DNA from: Quisquiliibacterium sp. | GTDB taxonomy: Bacteria; Pseudomonadota; Gammaproteobacteria; Burkholderiales; Burkholderiaceae_E | Reading direction: 5' to 3' | Length of the DNA: 8,190 bases | Assembly (NCBI GenBank): GCA_023257915.1 | Contig: JALRBB010000202.1 | Location: 1-8,190, forward strand | Shown: positions 1-6,933 of the stretch, piece by piece | Position numbering within the stretch: the first letter of the stretch is position 1 | How the letters are laid out: each line of letters begins with the position of its first letter | Translations under genes and position numbers: made by a program | The notes under the pieces: model-generated | The model's input: the letters and a program-made list of their open reading frames with translations, nothing else | The model's database searches: none | Told to the model about the DNA's origin: nothing

Positions 1-1131
1 CCATTTGTAGTTCGCTGATGAGCTCGGCTCCCGAGTGCTCGTATAGCTGTAACAAGCCGAGGTGTCGAAGCCATCACTACCTTTGACGTAGGCGGTCGAA
101 ATCGTGCCTGAAAGAGGAACGGACTTGCTGACGGATTTTTCCCCAATGCTATTCGGCTGACCGGAGTTGTATGGACTCCCGGTATAGCCAGTCAAACCAT
201 TGGTAAAAAATTGGGAGGCAAGATGGTCTGGCAGAGCGTTACTCGTGATGGTTCGCGTACTGGCCGTACAGGTAATCGTCGACCTGCTGGTACCCGTGGT
301 CTGCACCCCGGAGGTATTGTAGTAAGACACGGTCGCGACGGCCGGCAGACCGGTCGCGGTCTCATTGGTGTAATTGCAATACGAATCATAGTTCGGGTAT
401 GCGCTTGCGTGCGCGGTGTTCGCCGACGCGGACAACACCCCAGTCGAGCTCGCAGAACCCGGATTGGGAATCACCGATGATGACGCTGATGAGGTCCCCG
501 ACAATGCATCATCAGCCGTGGCAGTCACGGTGCAACTGTAAGACTTCCCGTTGGTCAACCCGCTGACGACCAGCGGGTTCGCATAGTTTGCTTGCCCCGC
601 GTTGTATTCCACGCTAGTCGTACTCGAAGCCGCATGAAGCCCATCGCCGGAGGTACAAACCGCCACATATTTCGAGGCGGAAACGTAATTGGTATTAGTC
701 AGGAGCCCGACGATTTTCCCGCCCATGTAATTGAACATCACGCTGATACGCGAGTCACCGGGCAAGACGCCCTTGACTTCGGGAGTGCCTACTTTTTTGC
801 AGGCGCTTGAAATCAAACAACTATCACCGGCGCCGAGCACTGCGCCAATCGTGATAACAACGTTGTAGTAGGTGGTTGATCCGACCACCACCGCAGGCAT
901 GATGAGTTGCCCCTTTGCGAGATCAAACGTGTCCTCAGTGTCCGTTGTAACCACCGAACCAACACTGACCACACTTGCCACCGTCACTCTCACGTCTTTG
1001 TAGGCAGTAGTCCCAACCTTAACCAAAGGGATGCTTAACACGCCAGTTGAAACATCGTAGGTGTCGGCACCGATGCAAACTGAGCTGGCAGTCATCAGCG
1101 CGAATGCGAACGCAGCGTTACGGAATTTCAT
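1..1131 (-). CDS. Secreted repeat protein with FN3-like and possible YHYH-related regions (partial, C-terminus beyond window)
   Basis: Open reading frame from ATG at 1131 to the left edge: 377 codons, no stop, so the C-terminus is missing. The start is supported by an upstream GAGGGA ribosome-binding site. Residues 1-22 look like a Sec signal peptide (basic MKFR, hydrophobic core, likely cleavage after CIGA); the cysteine at 19 does not sit in a proper lipobox. Residues 25-58 and 69-102 are two gapless 34-residue repeats (13 identities by eye, pattern Y/F-D..G.L..P.V.VG.T.Y..V..T) of a beta-rich kind I recall at the N-terminus of other betaproteobacterial secreted proteins. Residues about 115-222 resemble a fibronectin type III domain (VSGLTNGKSYSCTVTAT). 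Residues about 280-377 (ITSNALPDH, then QPNSIG) resemble the start of a YHYH domain, whose signature would lie off the edge. Seven cysteines after the signal peptide suit an exported protein. The domain calls are from memory; function is unknown, probably envelope or extracellular. Confidence 0.8.
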   Translation of the reverse strand, partial: MKFRNAAFAFALMTASSVCIGADTYDVSTGVLSIPLVKVGTTAYKDVRVTVASVVSVGSVVTTDTEDTFDLAKGQLIMPAVVVGSTTYYNVVITIGAVLGAGDSCLISSACKKVGTPEVKGVLPGDSRISVMFNYMGGKIVGLLTNTNYVSASKYVAVCTSGDGLHAASSTTSVEYNAGQANYANPLVVSGLTNGKSYSCTVTATADDALSGTSSASSSVIPNPGSASSTGVLSASANTAHASAYPNYDSYCNYTNETATGLPAVATVSYYNTSGVQTTGTSRSTITCTASTRTITSNALPDHLASQFFTNGLTGYTGSPYNSGQPNSIGEKSVSKSVPLSGTISTAYVKGSDGFDTSACYSYTSTREPSSSANYKW

Positions 1132-1380
1132 TACTTTCCCTCTGAATTGCAAAGTTGAAATTACCGACAAACGCAAACGGCAAGTTTTTCGCCCGCGCTA
1201 GTTGGATTTGCGCGATGAGATCACGGAATACAGATCGTAGATAGTACTTTTGAGAGGAACAGCATTCTCGATTCCCCCCTACGGAATACCGAACAATCTT
1301 ATGACGATTGGCAAGCGTCCTAGGTCGCCAGCAACCAAGCACGCCTGTCGAAATGCTCGAACGCAACCGCGGCATTTGCG

Positions 1381-1653
1381 TTATTCGGCCAGGACCTTTA
1401 CCGACGCACTGATCCTTCCCGCCCCCTGAAGTCCAGTGGTGTCGATCGCTACATGCCAATGACCCAGGCTCGGGATGGTGAGCCGCACGGGCGACTGCCG
1501 GACCACACCTCCGGTATAGATGTGCTTGGAGCCGTTCTTGTAGTTTTCGAGGTTCAGGCTATCCATCAGACGCACATTGGCCACCGCGGACAGTTTCACT
1601 TCGACCACATCTCCACCCTGGCGTATGCCAAGATCTGTATAAATGAATTGCAT
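1381..1653 (-). CDS. DUF1883 domain protein, stand-alone, 90 aa
   Basis: Small complete gene with ATG at 1653 preceded by a strong GGAGG at good spacing, and a TAA stop. The whole protein matches the DUF1883 family (PF08980) pattern: a short N-terminal strand (MQFIYTDLG), then GDVVEVKLSAVANVRLMD (residues 14-31), the N-[FL]-x-N-Y-K-x-G-like segment LENYKNG (35-41), a YTGG turn (46-49), and SPVRLTIPSLGHWHVAIDT (54-72). This predicts a small all-beta soluble protein with no signal peptide or membrane segment. The family has no established biochemical role; from memory the domain also occurs fused to TIR domains, hinting at recognition or signalling, but no TIR or other effector gene is visible here. 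It is on the same strand as the secreted gene 249 nt downstream and 201 nt beyond the catabolic cassette, so it is probably its own transcription unit. Confidence 0.82.
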   Translation of the reverse strand: MQFIYTDLGIRQGGDVVEVKLSAVANVRLMDSLNLENYKNGSKHIYTGGVVRQSPVRLTIPSLGHWHVAIDTTGLQGAGRISASVKVLAE

Positions 1654-1756
1654 GAACTCCTCCGCTCCTAGGATGTGCGGGACGCTCGGATGCCAAACTG
1701 TGGCACCGACTACAGCAATTTCACAGCGCCAATCGCGACAAGCCAGACGCTTCTGG

Positions 1757-1785
1757 ATTTAAGGCCGAACCGGCTACGCCGTCAA
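1757..1785 (-). promoter_or_regulatory. Possible sigma70 promoter for the DUF1883 gene
   Basis: On the minus strand TTGACG (1785-1780) is followed after 17 nt by TTAAAT (1762-1757). This gives 5/6 and 4/6 matches to the -35 and -10 consensus with ideal spacing. It lies about 100 nt upstream of the DUF1883 start. Two small perfect inverted repeats sit in the implied leader, 1743-1756 (CCAGA/TCTGG, 4-nt loop) and 1691-1705 (TGCCA/TGGCA, 5-nt loop). They could be operators or RNA hairpins. No T-tract follows either, so I do not call a terminator. Confidence 0.3.
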
Positions 1786-1854
1786 GATCCGGATGACCCG
1801 CAGGGCTACATGGCATTGACGAGAAACCGTGCCCGATGTCCATAACCGTTGGAT

Positions 1855-2574
1855 TCAGTTCTCCATCACACGCGAATCGAGCCGCGACATCTCCAGAAAA
1901 CGATCAACCCGGTCCTGCGGATGCAGCAGCGCTGCGATGCCGGGTGTAGAGATCCACTCGTCGACCGTTCGGCGAGCATCGTCGCGCCGAAGGTGCTCGA
2001 TCAGCAACACCCCGTGCGACGCTGCATCGGTCCCAGGTCGAAAACGCGCCTCCGGCGAAGGGGCGGCTGAGGCCGATGCTGCGCCGCCCGTGCGGGCGGC
2101 AAGCACTGACTCGTAAAGCCGCCACCTGCAAGCTCGTCCAGGTGCCTCGTTGCGAAGCGCCGCAAGCCAGGCGTCCAGGTCGGCGCGACGCGACTGCACC
2201 GCCCCCTGAAGCTGCCCGAGCCGGATCGTGACGGTCCATGCGCCTGCGCAGCGACCTTCGTGCGCGAGCAAGCTGCCAACAAAGCGCCACATGTTCCGAA
2301 AGTGCGGCATGATTGCCTGCGTCTGCGGGCTTGGGCTGAGCAGCATCGCCTGATACGCGGGCGAATCCAGCACAGCTGCGTTGTCCAGATCGTAGCTGGT
2401 GAAAAACCGCGGCGACGCCATCGCGGCATTGTCCACGGTTGCTTCATGACGCACGCCGTTTTGCACACCAGGCAAGCCCACCCGGTCAACTAGGTGCTCG
2501 GTCTGATACCAGTGCTCGTAGCGTTCGAGCACTTCCGGGTCGCAGTCGTTCCAGACAGCCAGCAAGCCCTTCAT
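1855..2574 (-). CDS. Two-half dimeric alpha/beta-barrel (EthD/DUF4286-like) protein
   Basis: A 239-residue soluble protein. I chose ATG at 2574 because TAAGGTG, overlapping the upstream stop, gives a ribosome-binding site about 7 nt away; an in-frame GTG at 2580 is the alternative and adds two residues. The N-terminal half (1-100) has the look of EthD-like ferredoxin-fold proteins: MKGLLAVWNDCD strand, then WYQTEHLVDRVGLPG (23-37) with the W-Y-x-x-E-H feature, a FTSYDLDN strand (58-65), and LDSPAYQAML followed by PHFRN (90-94). The second half (about 110-235) repeats a strand-helix layout and contains a 20-residue Ala/Ser/Pro-rich stretch, suggesting a degenerate second copy. Such folds act as small enzymes or chaperone-like partners in aromatic catabolism, but no catalytic assignment is possible here. 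It is the last gene of the cassette, 9 nt after the flavin-reductase-like gene, which implies translational coupling. Confidence 0.75.
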   Translation of the reverse strand: MKGLLAVWNDCDPEVLERYEHWYQTEHLVDRVGLPGVQNGVRHEATVDNAAMASPRFFTSYDLDNAAVLDSPAYQAMLLSPSPQTQAIMPHFRNMWRFVGSLLAHEGRCAGAWTVTIRLGQLQGAVQSRRADLDAWLAALRNEAPGRACRWRLYESVLAARTGGAASASAAPSPEARFRPGTDAASHGVLLIEHLRRDDARRTVDEWISTPGIAALLHPQDRVDRFLEMSRLDSRVMEN

Positions 2575-2583
2575 GCGCACACC

Positions 2584-3216
2584 TTATTTGTCGGCCGCCG
2601 CCCAGTCCTGCAGACTGGGGACGACCATCTCGAACAGTTCATGCTCCTTCGTATAGAGCCGCCCGAAGTAGCGCCCCAGCGGCTTGTACTTGGAGTGATC
2701 GATATAGCCAGTCTGCGGATCGTAGAGCCCGTCCCGGACGTGCATCATGGCAACCTTCGCGACCGCCATGTAGCGCCGAGGACTCACATGCAGCCAGTGC
2801 ATCAGCTCGCACTCGAATGACACCGGAGATTCAGCGATCCGTCCAGGGCGAACGCACTCGCTTGGCTGCAGATGCAACCCGGCCTGTTCGATCTCCGACA
2901 CGCCCAACGGAAAATCGATCGCGCACACATTCATCGCCTCGGCCATCGGCTCATCAACCAGATTGACCACGAACTGACCGGTATCGCGAATATTGATGCC
3001 GGTGTCCTTGAGTTCCTGCCCGTCGCGCCGCAATTCGATTCCGAGCACCAGGATCGGCGGATCCTCGCCCATCGCGTTGAAGTAGCTAAAAGGCGCCGCA
3101 TTGTCGCCCCCCTGCTCGGACCAACTGGTCACCAGTGCGATCGGACGCGGAATCACGGTCGAGCAAATCAGCTTGTACTGCGCTGCTGCCGGCAGCGCAT
3201 TGACATCAATTCTCAT
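2584..3216 (-). CDS. Flavin reductase-like domain protein (FMN-binding split barrel)
   Basis: A 210-residue protein matching the flavin reductase-like family (PF01613, DIM6/NtaB type). Key segments are VIPRPIALVTSW (21-32), NAAPFSYFN (39-47), DPP (52-54), the NIRDTGQFVVNLVDE segment (75-89), ESPVSFECEL (129-138) and LGRYFGRLYT (180-189), all in family order and at normal length. Family members bind FMN and either supply reduced flavin to a partner monooxygenase using NAD(P)H or act on an unknown substrate. The subfamily with the long NVCAIDFP segment (96-103) is common in catabolic operons and its true reaction is usually unproven. No flavin-dependent monooxygenase is visible in the window, so a role as reductase partner is inference. 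ATG at 3216 has a GGGGAG ribosome-binding site 6 nt upstream. It lies 24 nt after the hydratase gene and 9 nt before the EthD-like gene. Confidence 0.88.
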   Translation of the reverse strand: MRIDVNALPAAAQYKLICSTVIPRPIALVTSWSEQGGDNAAPFSYFNAMGEDPPILVLGIELRRDGQELKDTGINIRDTGQFVVNLVDEPMAEAMNVCAIDFPLGVSEIEQAGLHLQPSECVRPGRIAESPVSFECELMHWLHVSPRRYMAVAKVAMMHVRDGLYDPQTGYIDHSKYKPLGRYFGRLYTKEHELFEMVVPSLQDWAAADK

Positions 3217-3240
3217 GCAAGGCTCCCCGCCCCGAACGGT

Positions 3241-4056
3241 TCAGTCGCGCGGACCGGGATACCAGGACGGATGGCGTTTTTGAAGGAAAGACGCGGTACC
3301 CTCCGCCGCTTCGGCGGTTTGCCGGCGGGCCGCATGTTCGGCAATCAGCTGGTCCATCAGTTCTGCAGACAGGTCATTGCCCGAAACCGCCAACGTACGA
3401 CGCTTGGTGAGCGCGAGCGCTTCGGGGGCATTCATCAGAAGCGCATCGACAAGCTGTTCACCGCGCGCCGCCAGTTCATCGAGCCGACAGACCTCGTGCA
3501 CCAGGCCAAGGCGCTCGGCCGCATGCGCACCGAAACGCTCGCAGGTCAGCGCATACCGCCGCACATTGCGAACGCCGATCGCATGGCAAAGATGCGGCAG
3601 GATGATGCCCGCCATCAGCCCCCAACGTGCTTCGGTGATCGCAAAGATCGCATCCTCGGCCGCGATCACAACATCGCACGCAGCGACCACACCGGTACCG
3701 CCGCCGAAGCAACCACCATTGACGAGCGCCACCGTCGGCACGCGCAGCAGATTGAGGCGCTGAACCGCCTCACCGGTGAGTCGCGATGCCGCCAGATTGG
3801 CATCCGCGCCGCGCTTGCCGACCTCGGCGATCCAGCTCAGATCGGCACCGGCCTGGAAGTGTCGGCCATTTCCACGCAGCACGACGACCCGGATCCCGGG
3901 CTGGGCATCGACCAGATCCATCGCCGCATGCAAACCGTCGAGCATGTCCCCGTTGTAGGCATTGTTCACGTCCGGTCGGTTCAGCGATACGGTCGCCACC
4001 CCACGCGCATCCAGGCTGCAAAGCACCGCTCCGTTACCGAGCGACTGTTCCGTCAT
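3241..4056 (-). CDS. Enoyl-CoA hydratase/isomerase family protein (methylglutaconyl-CoA hydratase-like)
   Basis: A 271-residue crotonase-fold enzyme. CoA-binding and oxyanion-hole elements are visible: HFQAGADLSWI (66-76) and NGGCFGGGTGVVAACD (113-128), followed by FAITEARWGLMAGI (138-151). Aligned without gaps to rat crotonase, Glu164 is kept as E142 but Glu144 is replaced by G122. That substitution and the surrounding wording (GGGTGVVAACD, RYALTCERF at 167-175) resemble LiuC/AtuE-type glutaconyl-CoA hydratases, from memory. Expected reaction: hydration or isomerisation of an unsaturated acyl-CoA in the cytoplasm; the exact substrate is unknown. ATG at 4056 follows a GGAGA site by about 7 nt. 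The 61-nt gap after fahA holds a small hairpin (4088-4100, CCTGC/GCAGG) without a T-tract, so it is not read as a terminator. It probably shares a transcript with fahA and the next two genes. Confidence 0.9.
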   Translation of the reverse strand: MTEQSLGNGAVLCSLDARGVATVSLNRPDVNNAYNGDMLDGLHAAMDLVDAQPGIRVVVLRGNGRHFQAGADLSWIAEVGKRGADANLAASRLTGEAVQRLNLLRVPTVALVNGGCFGGGTGVVAACDVVIAAEDAIFAITEARWGLMAGIILPHLCHAIGVRNVRRYALTCERFGAHAAERLGLVHEVCRLDELAARGEQLVDALLMNAPEALALTKRRTLAVSGNDLSAELMDQLIAEHAARRQTAEAAEGTASFLQKRHPSWYPGPRD

Positions 4057-4117
4057 CTTGATCTCTCCGCCCTCAGGTCAGCTGCAGCCTGCGGCGCAGG
4101 ACTGGCCAATCGCATCA

Positions 4118-5434
4118 TCAGTCGCGCGCCGGCAATACCTCACCGCGGCATTCCCCGAAGCCAATCCGAATCGCCCCTTCGCGCTCGCACCATGCGCGCA
4201 ACGCCACGGCGTCGCCGTCCTGCAAAAAGGTACGCGTCTCTCCGCCCTCAAGTGTCAGCGCCTGGCGTCCGCCTGAGGTCAGTTCGATCAACGCCCCACC
4301 TTCCTGAGGCGTCGGTCCAGACTGGGTTCCGGTACCAATGAGATCGCCGGGTTGCAGATTGCAGCCCCCGACGGTGTGATGCGCGAGCATCTGGGCGATG
4401 CTCCAGTACGCATGGCGAAAGTTTGAGCTTGAAAGCCTTGCGGGTCCGGCGTTTCGCTCGCGCATCCCGGAAGTCTCGATCCAAGCCTCGATCGCGATGT
4501 CAAATCCGCCACGCTCGCGATTGGCCTGCGATTCCAGATAAGGCAAAGGCTGCGGGTCCTGGTCATCGCGCGTCCATGCACAGCGATACGGGGCCAGCGC
4601 CTCCATCGTGACGATCCATGGCGAGATCGTGGTCGCAAAGCTTTTGGACAGGAACGGACCCAGGGGCTGGTACTCCCAGGCCTGGATATCGCGAGCCGAC
4701 CAGTCATTAAGCAGGCAAAGTCCGAATATATGGCGCTCCGCCTCGTCGATGCCGATTGGCTCGCCCAGCGCATTGCCAGTACCGACCCAGATTCCGAGCT
4801 CGAGCTCGTAATCAAGCCGCTGACAGGGGCCAAAGACCGGCTGCTGGGCGCCTGCGGGCATCGCCTGCCCGCGCGGGCGATGAAAGCGCTGCTCACTGAC
4901 CCCGACCGACGAGGCACGCCCGTGGTAACCCACCGGCAGCCACTTGAAGTTGGGCATAAGCGGATTGTCGGGCCTGAACAGGCGCCCGACGTTGGTCGCA
5001 TGATGCACCGAGGTGTACATGTCGGTGTAGTCGCCGATCCGCGCCGGCACTGCGTATTCGACCTCGGACAATGGCACGAGGCAGTCGGTCAACCGTTCGT
5101 CCTGAGGAACCTCCTCGCGCAGCAGGCGTGAGATTGCCAGCCGCAGTGCCGACCAGGCCCTCGGCCCCATCGCCATCAGACCATTCAGGGTCGATGCCGC
5201 GGCATGTGCGACAGCAGGCGCAGCCTCGCCCTGGATCGCACCGCTCGCTTGCACCGCGCGCATATCGAACACCTGGTCGCCGATCGCCACTCCGCCGCGA
5301 AAAGGCTCGCTGCTGCCACATCGGCGAAACACCGCAAAGGGAAGATTCTGGATCGGAAAGTCACAGCCCTTGACGTTGGCCGAACCGACCCAACTGCGCA
5401 GTTCCGGTGCGTGGGTTTCGTTGATCCTGTGCAT
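4118..5434 (-). CDS. fahA: Fumarylacetoacetase
   Basis: A 438-residue enzyme that hydrolyses 4-fumarylacetoacetate to fumarate and acetoacetate, the last step of homogentisate (tyrosine/phenylalanine) breakdown. It is the full-length eukaryote-like FAH, not a short FAH-domain protein: an N-terminal SH3-like domain (about 1-125, with SANVKGCDFPIQNLPFAVF at 18-36) precedes the catalytic domain. Mouse FAH active-site residues all map with matching spacing: Asp126/His133 to D138/H145 (in HATNVG), Glu199/Glu201 to E210/E212 (in ELELG), Asp233, Arg237 and Gln240 to D244, R248 and Q251 (in NDWSARDIQ), Lys253 to K264 and Glu364 to E384. ATG at 5434 has an AAGGGGA site 6 nt upstream. It starts 32 nt after ispH with no visible terminator and heads the four-gene cassette. 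Homogentisate dioxygenase and maleylacetoacetate isomerase are absent from the window, so they must be elsewhere, or the substrate differs. Confidence 0.96.
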   Translation of the reverse strand: MHRINETHAPELRSWVGSANVKGCDFPIQNLPFAVFRRCGSSEPFRGGVAIGDQVFDMRAVQASGAIQGEAAPAVAHAAASTLNGLMAMGPRAWSALRLAISRLLREEVPQDERLTDCLVPLSEVEYAVPARIGDYTDMYTSVHHATNVGRLFRPDNPLMPNFKWLPVGYHGRASSVGVSEQRFHRPRGQAMPAGAQQPVFGPCQRLDYELELGIWVGTGNALGEPIGIDEAERHIFGLCLLNDWSARDIQAWEYQPLGPFLSKSFATTISPWIVTMEALAPYRCAWTRDDQDPQPLPYLESQANRERGGFDIAIEAWIETSGMRERNAGPARLSSSNFRHAYWSIAQMLAHHTVGGCNLQPGDLIGTGTQSGPTPQEGGALIELTSGGRQALTLEGGETRTFLQDGDAVALRAWCEREGAIRIGFGECRGEVLPARD

Positions 5435-5466
5435 TGATGGTCCCCTTGTAACGCCGCGGCGCCGGA

Positions 5467-6393
5467 TCAGTTCCGACTCAAACCCTTGGGCAGCGGAAAA
5501 GACATGTTTTCCTCGATGCCAGGCAGTGAACGCACCGATCCCACACCGAGCGCCCTGAGCCGCTCGACCAGCTCGGACACGAGCCGCTCCGGGGCGGAAG
5601 CGCCGGCGGTCACGCCGATCCGCCGGCGTCCTTGCAGCCAGGCGGGATCGAGTTCGTCCGCAGAGCCGATCAGCCTTGCCTCGACCCCCATGCGCTGCGC
5701 CACCTCTCGCAATCGGTTGCTGTTGGAACTACTCGGAGACCCGATCACCAGGACGAAATCGCACTGCGGAGCCATAAACTTGACCGCATCCTGTCGGTTC
5801 TGCGTCGCGTAACAGATGTCCTGCTTTTTGGGCTCTGCGATCGATGGGAAGCGTTCCTTCAGGGCTGCGATGATCGCGCTGCAATCATCAACCGACAGCG
5901 TCGTCTGGCTGACGAAGGCCAGCGACTCGGGATCGCGAACTTGCAGACCCGCGACATCCTCCAGCGTTTCGACCAGGTGAATGCCGTCGGGGATTTGCCC
6001 CATGGTTCCCTCGACCTCCGGATGCCCGGCGTGCCCGATCATCACAATCTCACGCCCTTCCTTACGCATCTTGCCAACTTCGACATGCACTTTGGTCACC
6101 AGCGGGCAGGTGGCGTCGAACACCTGTAATCCTCGCGCCTGGGCAGTGGCGCGCACGGCCTGCGACACACCATGCGCAGAAAAAATCACCGTGGCCCCAT
6201 CCGGCACCTGATCAAGTTCGTCGACGAACACAGCCCCCTTGACCCGCAGTTCACCGACGACATGCTCGTTGTGGACGATTTCATGACGCACATAGATTGG
6301 CGCACCGTGCAACTCCAGCGCCCGTTCGACGATTTCGATCGCCCTGTCAACGCCAGCGCAAAAACCGCGCGGCTGGGCTAGAAACGCTTCCAT
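5467..6393 (-). CDS. ispH: 4-hydroxy-3-methylbut-2-enyl diphosphate reductase
   Basis: A 308-residue iron-sulfur enzyme (IspH/LytB) that reduces HMBPP to IPP and DMAPP, the last step of the MEP isoprenoid pathway. The three cluster cysteines are present: C12 (GFCAGV), C96 (DATCP) and C194 (DICYAT). Substrate-pocket residues H41, H74, H124 and E126 fall at E. coli numbering (VHNEH, SAHGV, HAGHPE), and the SSSNSNRL motif is intact. The frame stays open upstream to 6588, but the true start is ATG at 6393: it has a GGAGG site 7 nt upstream and begins the conserved [12 protein letters not shown], while the extension overlaps fkpB. It lies 16 nt after fkpB, a pairing also seen in E. coli (fkpB-ispH), so the two are surely co-transcribed. 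Confidence 0.98.
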   Translation of the reverse strand: MEAFLAQPRGFCAGVDRAIEIVERALELHGAPIYVRHEIVHNEHVVGELRVKGAVFVDELDQVPDGATVIFSAHGVSQAVRATAQARGLQVFDATCPLVTKVHVEVGKMRKEGREIVMIGHAGHPEVEGTMGQIPDGIHLVETLEDVAGLQVRDPESLAFVSQTTLSVDDCSAIIAALKERFPSIAEPKKQDICYATQNRQDAVKFMAPQCDFVLVIGSPSSSNSNRLREVAQRMGVEARLIGSADELDPAWLQGRRRIGVTAGASAPERLVSELVERLRALGVGSVRSLPGIEENMSFPLPKGLSRN

Positions 6394-6409
6394 CGACCCG
6401 CCTCCGCGT

Positions 6410-6865
6410 TCAAAGGATTCCAAGGATTTCGACCTCCAACCTGACTCGCTGACCTGCGAGCGGATGATTGAAGTCGAACAAAACCCAGGAATCATGCACT
6501 TCCTTGACCACCCCGGCGAATCGCTGGCCGTCCGGAGTCGGAAATTCGACCAGATCGCCAGGTTCATAGACGGTCTCTGGCGTGCCATGCCGAGCGAGCA
6601 GGGAGTGCGTCACCCGCTGGATCAGATCTGGACTTCGCTCGCCAAACGCCTCACCAGGCCCCAGTTCGAATACCTGGCGAACCCCTTCTCGCAAGCCCAG
6701 CAGACATCGTTCAAGCGGCTCGGCCATCTGACCGACGCCCATCTGCAAGGTTGCGGGATTCGTACCGAACGTATTAACGACATCACCCTCGCCATCGGCC
6801 AGACTGAGCCGGTAATGCAGCGTCAGATAGGAATCTGGCTTGACCGACACCGCTGCTACGTTCAT
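6410..6865 (-). CDS. fkpB: FKBP-type peptidyl-prolyl cis-trans isomerase, SlpA family
   Basis: A 151-residue cytoplasmic peptidyl-prolyl isomerase/chaperone of the SlpA/FkpB type. The FKBP half opens with [19 protein letters not shown] (7-25). The insert-in-flap chaperone domain spans about 73-122, starting at [11 protein letters not shown]. The chain closes with the family signature [10 protein letters not shown] (130-139). Length agrees with E. coli FkpB (149). Start choice: ATG at 6865 has GGGGA 5 nt upstream. In-frame ATG at 6871 lacks good spacing, TTG at 6892 would add an atypical tail, and an internal GTG just before SVKPD lacks a ribosome-binding site. It is first in the minus-strand run and divergent from radC; lspA, its neighbour in E. 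coli, is not here. Confidence 0.93.
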   Translation of the reverse strand: MNVAAVSVKPDSYLTLHYRLSLADGEGDVVNTFGTNPATLQMGVGQMAEPLERCLLGLREGVRQVFELGPGEAFGERSPDLIQRVTHSLLARHGTPETVYEPGDLVEFPTPDGQRFAGVVKEVHDSWVLFDFNHPLAGQRVRLEVEILGIL

Positions 6866-6886
6866 TCGCATCCCCGTCGTTTCTTG

Positions 6887-6901
6887 GCGCAATTCGTGCG
6901 C
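6887..6901. other. Small dyad in the fkpB/radC divergent spacer
   Basis: Perfect inverted repeat GCGCA/TGCGC with a 5-nt centre in the 68-nt spacer between fkpB (minus) and radC (plus). The spacer must carry any promoters for both genes, yet I see no good -35/-10 pair in either direction. The dyad could be a protein-binding site or chance in GC-rich sequence. Confidence 0.2.
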
Positions 6902-6933
6902 ATCGTTTCCAGCCGCCAGTTTAAGTCATCACC

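Noticed and set aside
1223..1289. 9-bp direct repeat ACGGAATAC at 1223-1231 and 1281-1289
   Set aside because: A 9-mer repeated once within about 250 bases is not rare enough to mean much, and no third copy or symmetry supports it.
1132..1380. Possible riboswitch or promoter upstream of the secreted protein
   Set aside because: No cyclic-di-GMP (GEMM) or other riboswitch signature and no good -35/-10 pair was found. A CGCGC/GCGCG stem near 1185-1215 has no T-tract.
1118..1459. A 113-codon minus-strand frame spanning the secreted-protein/DUF1883 gap
   Set aside because: It overlaps both well-supported genes in another frame and shows no family resemblance or good ribosome-binding site.
2872..4341. 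A 489-codon open frame on the plus strand
   Set aside because: It lies antisense to the flavin-reductase-like gene, the hydratase and fahA, is rich in Arg/His/Pro, resembles no family, and arises naturally opposite GC-rich coding frames.
6394..6588. N-terminal extension of ispH
   Set aside because: It overlaps fkpB, adds residues foreign to the family, and ATG 6393 has a strong ribosome-binding site and the conserved N-terminus.
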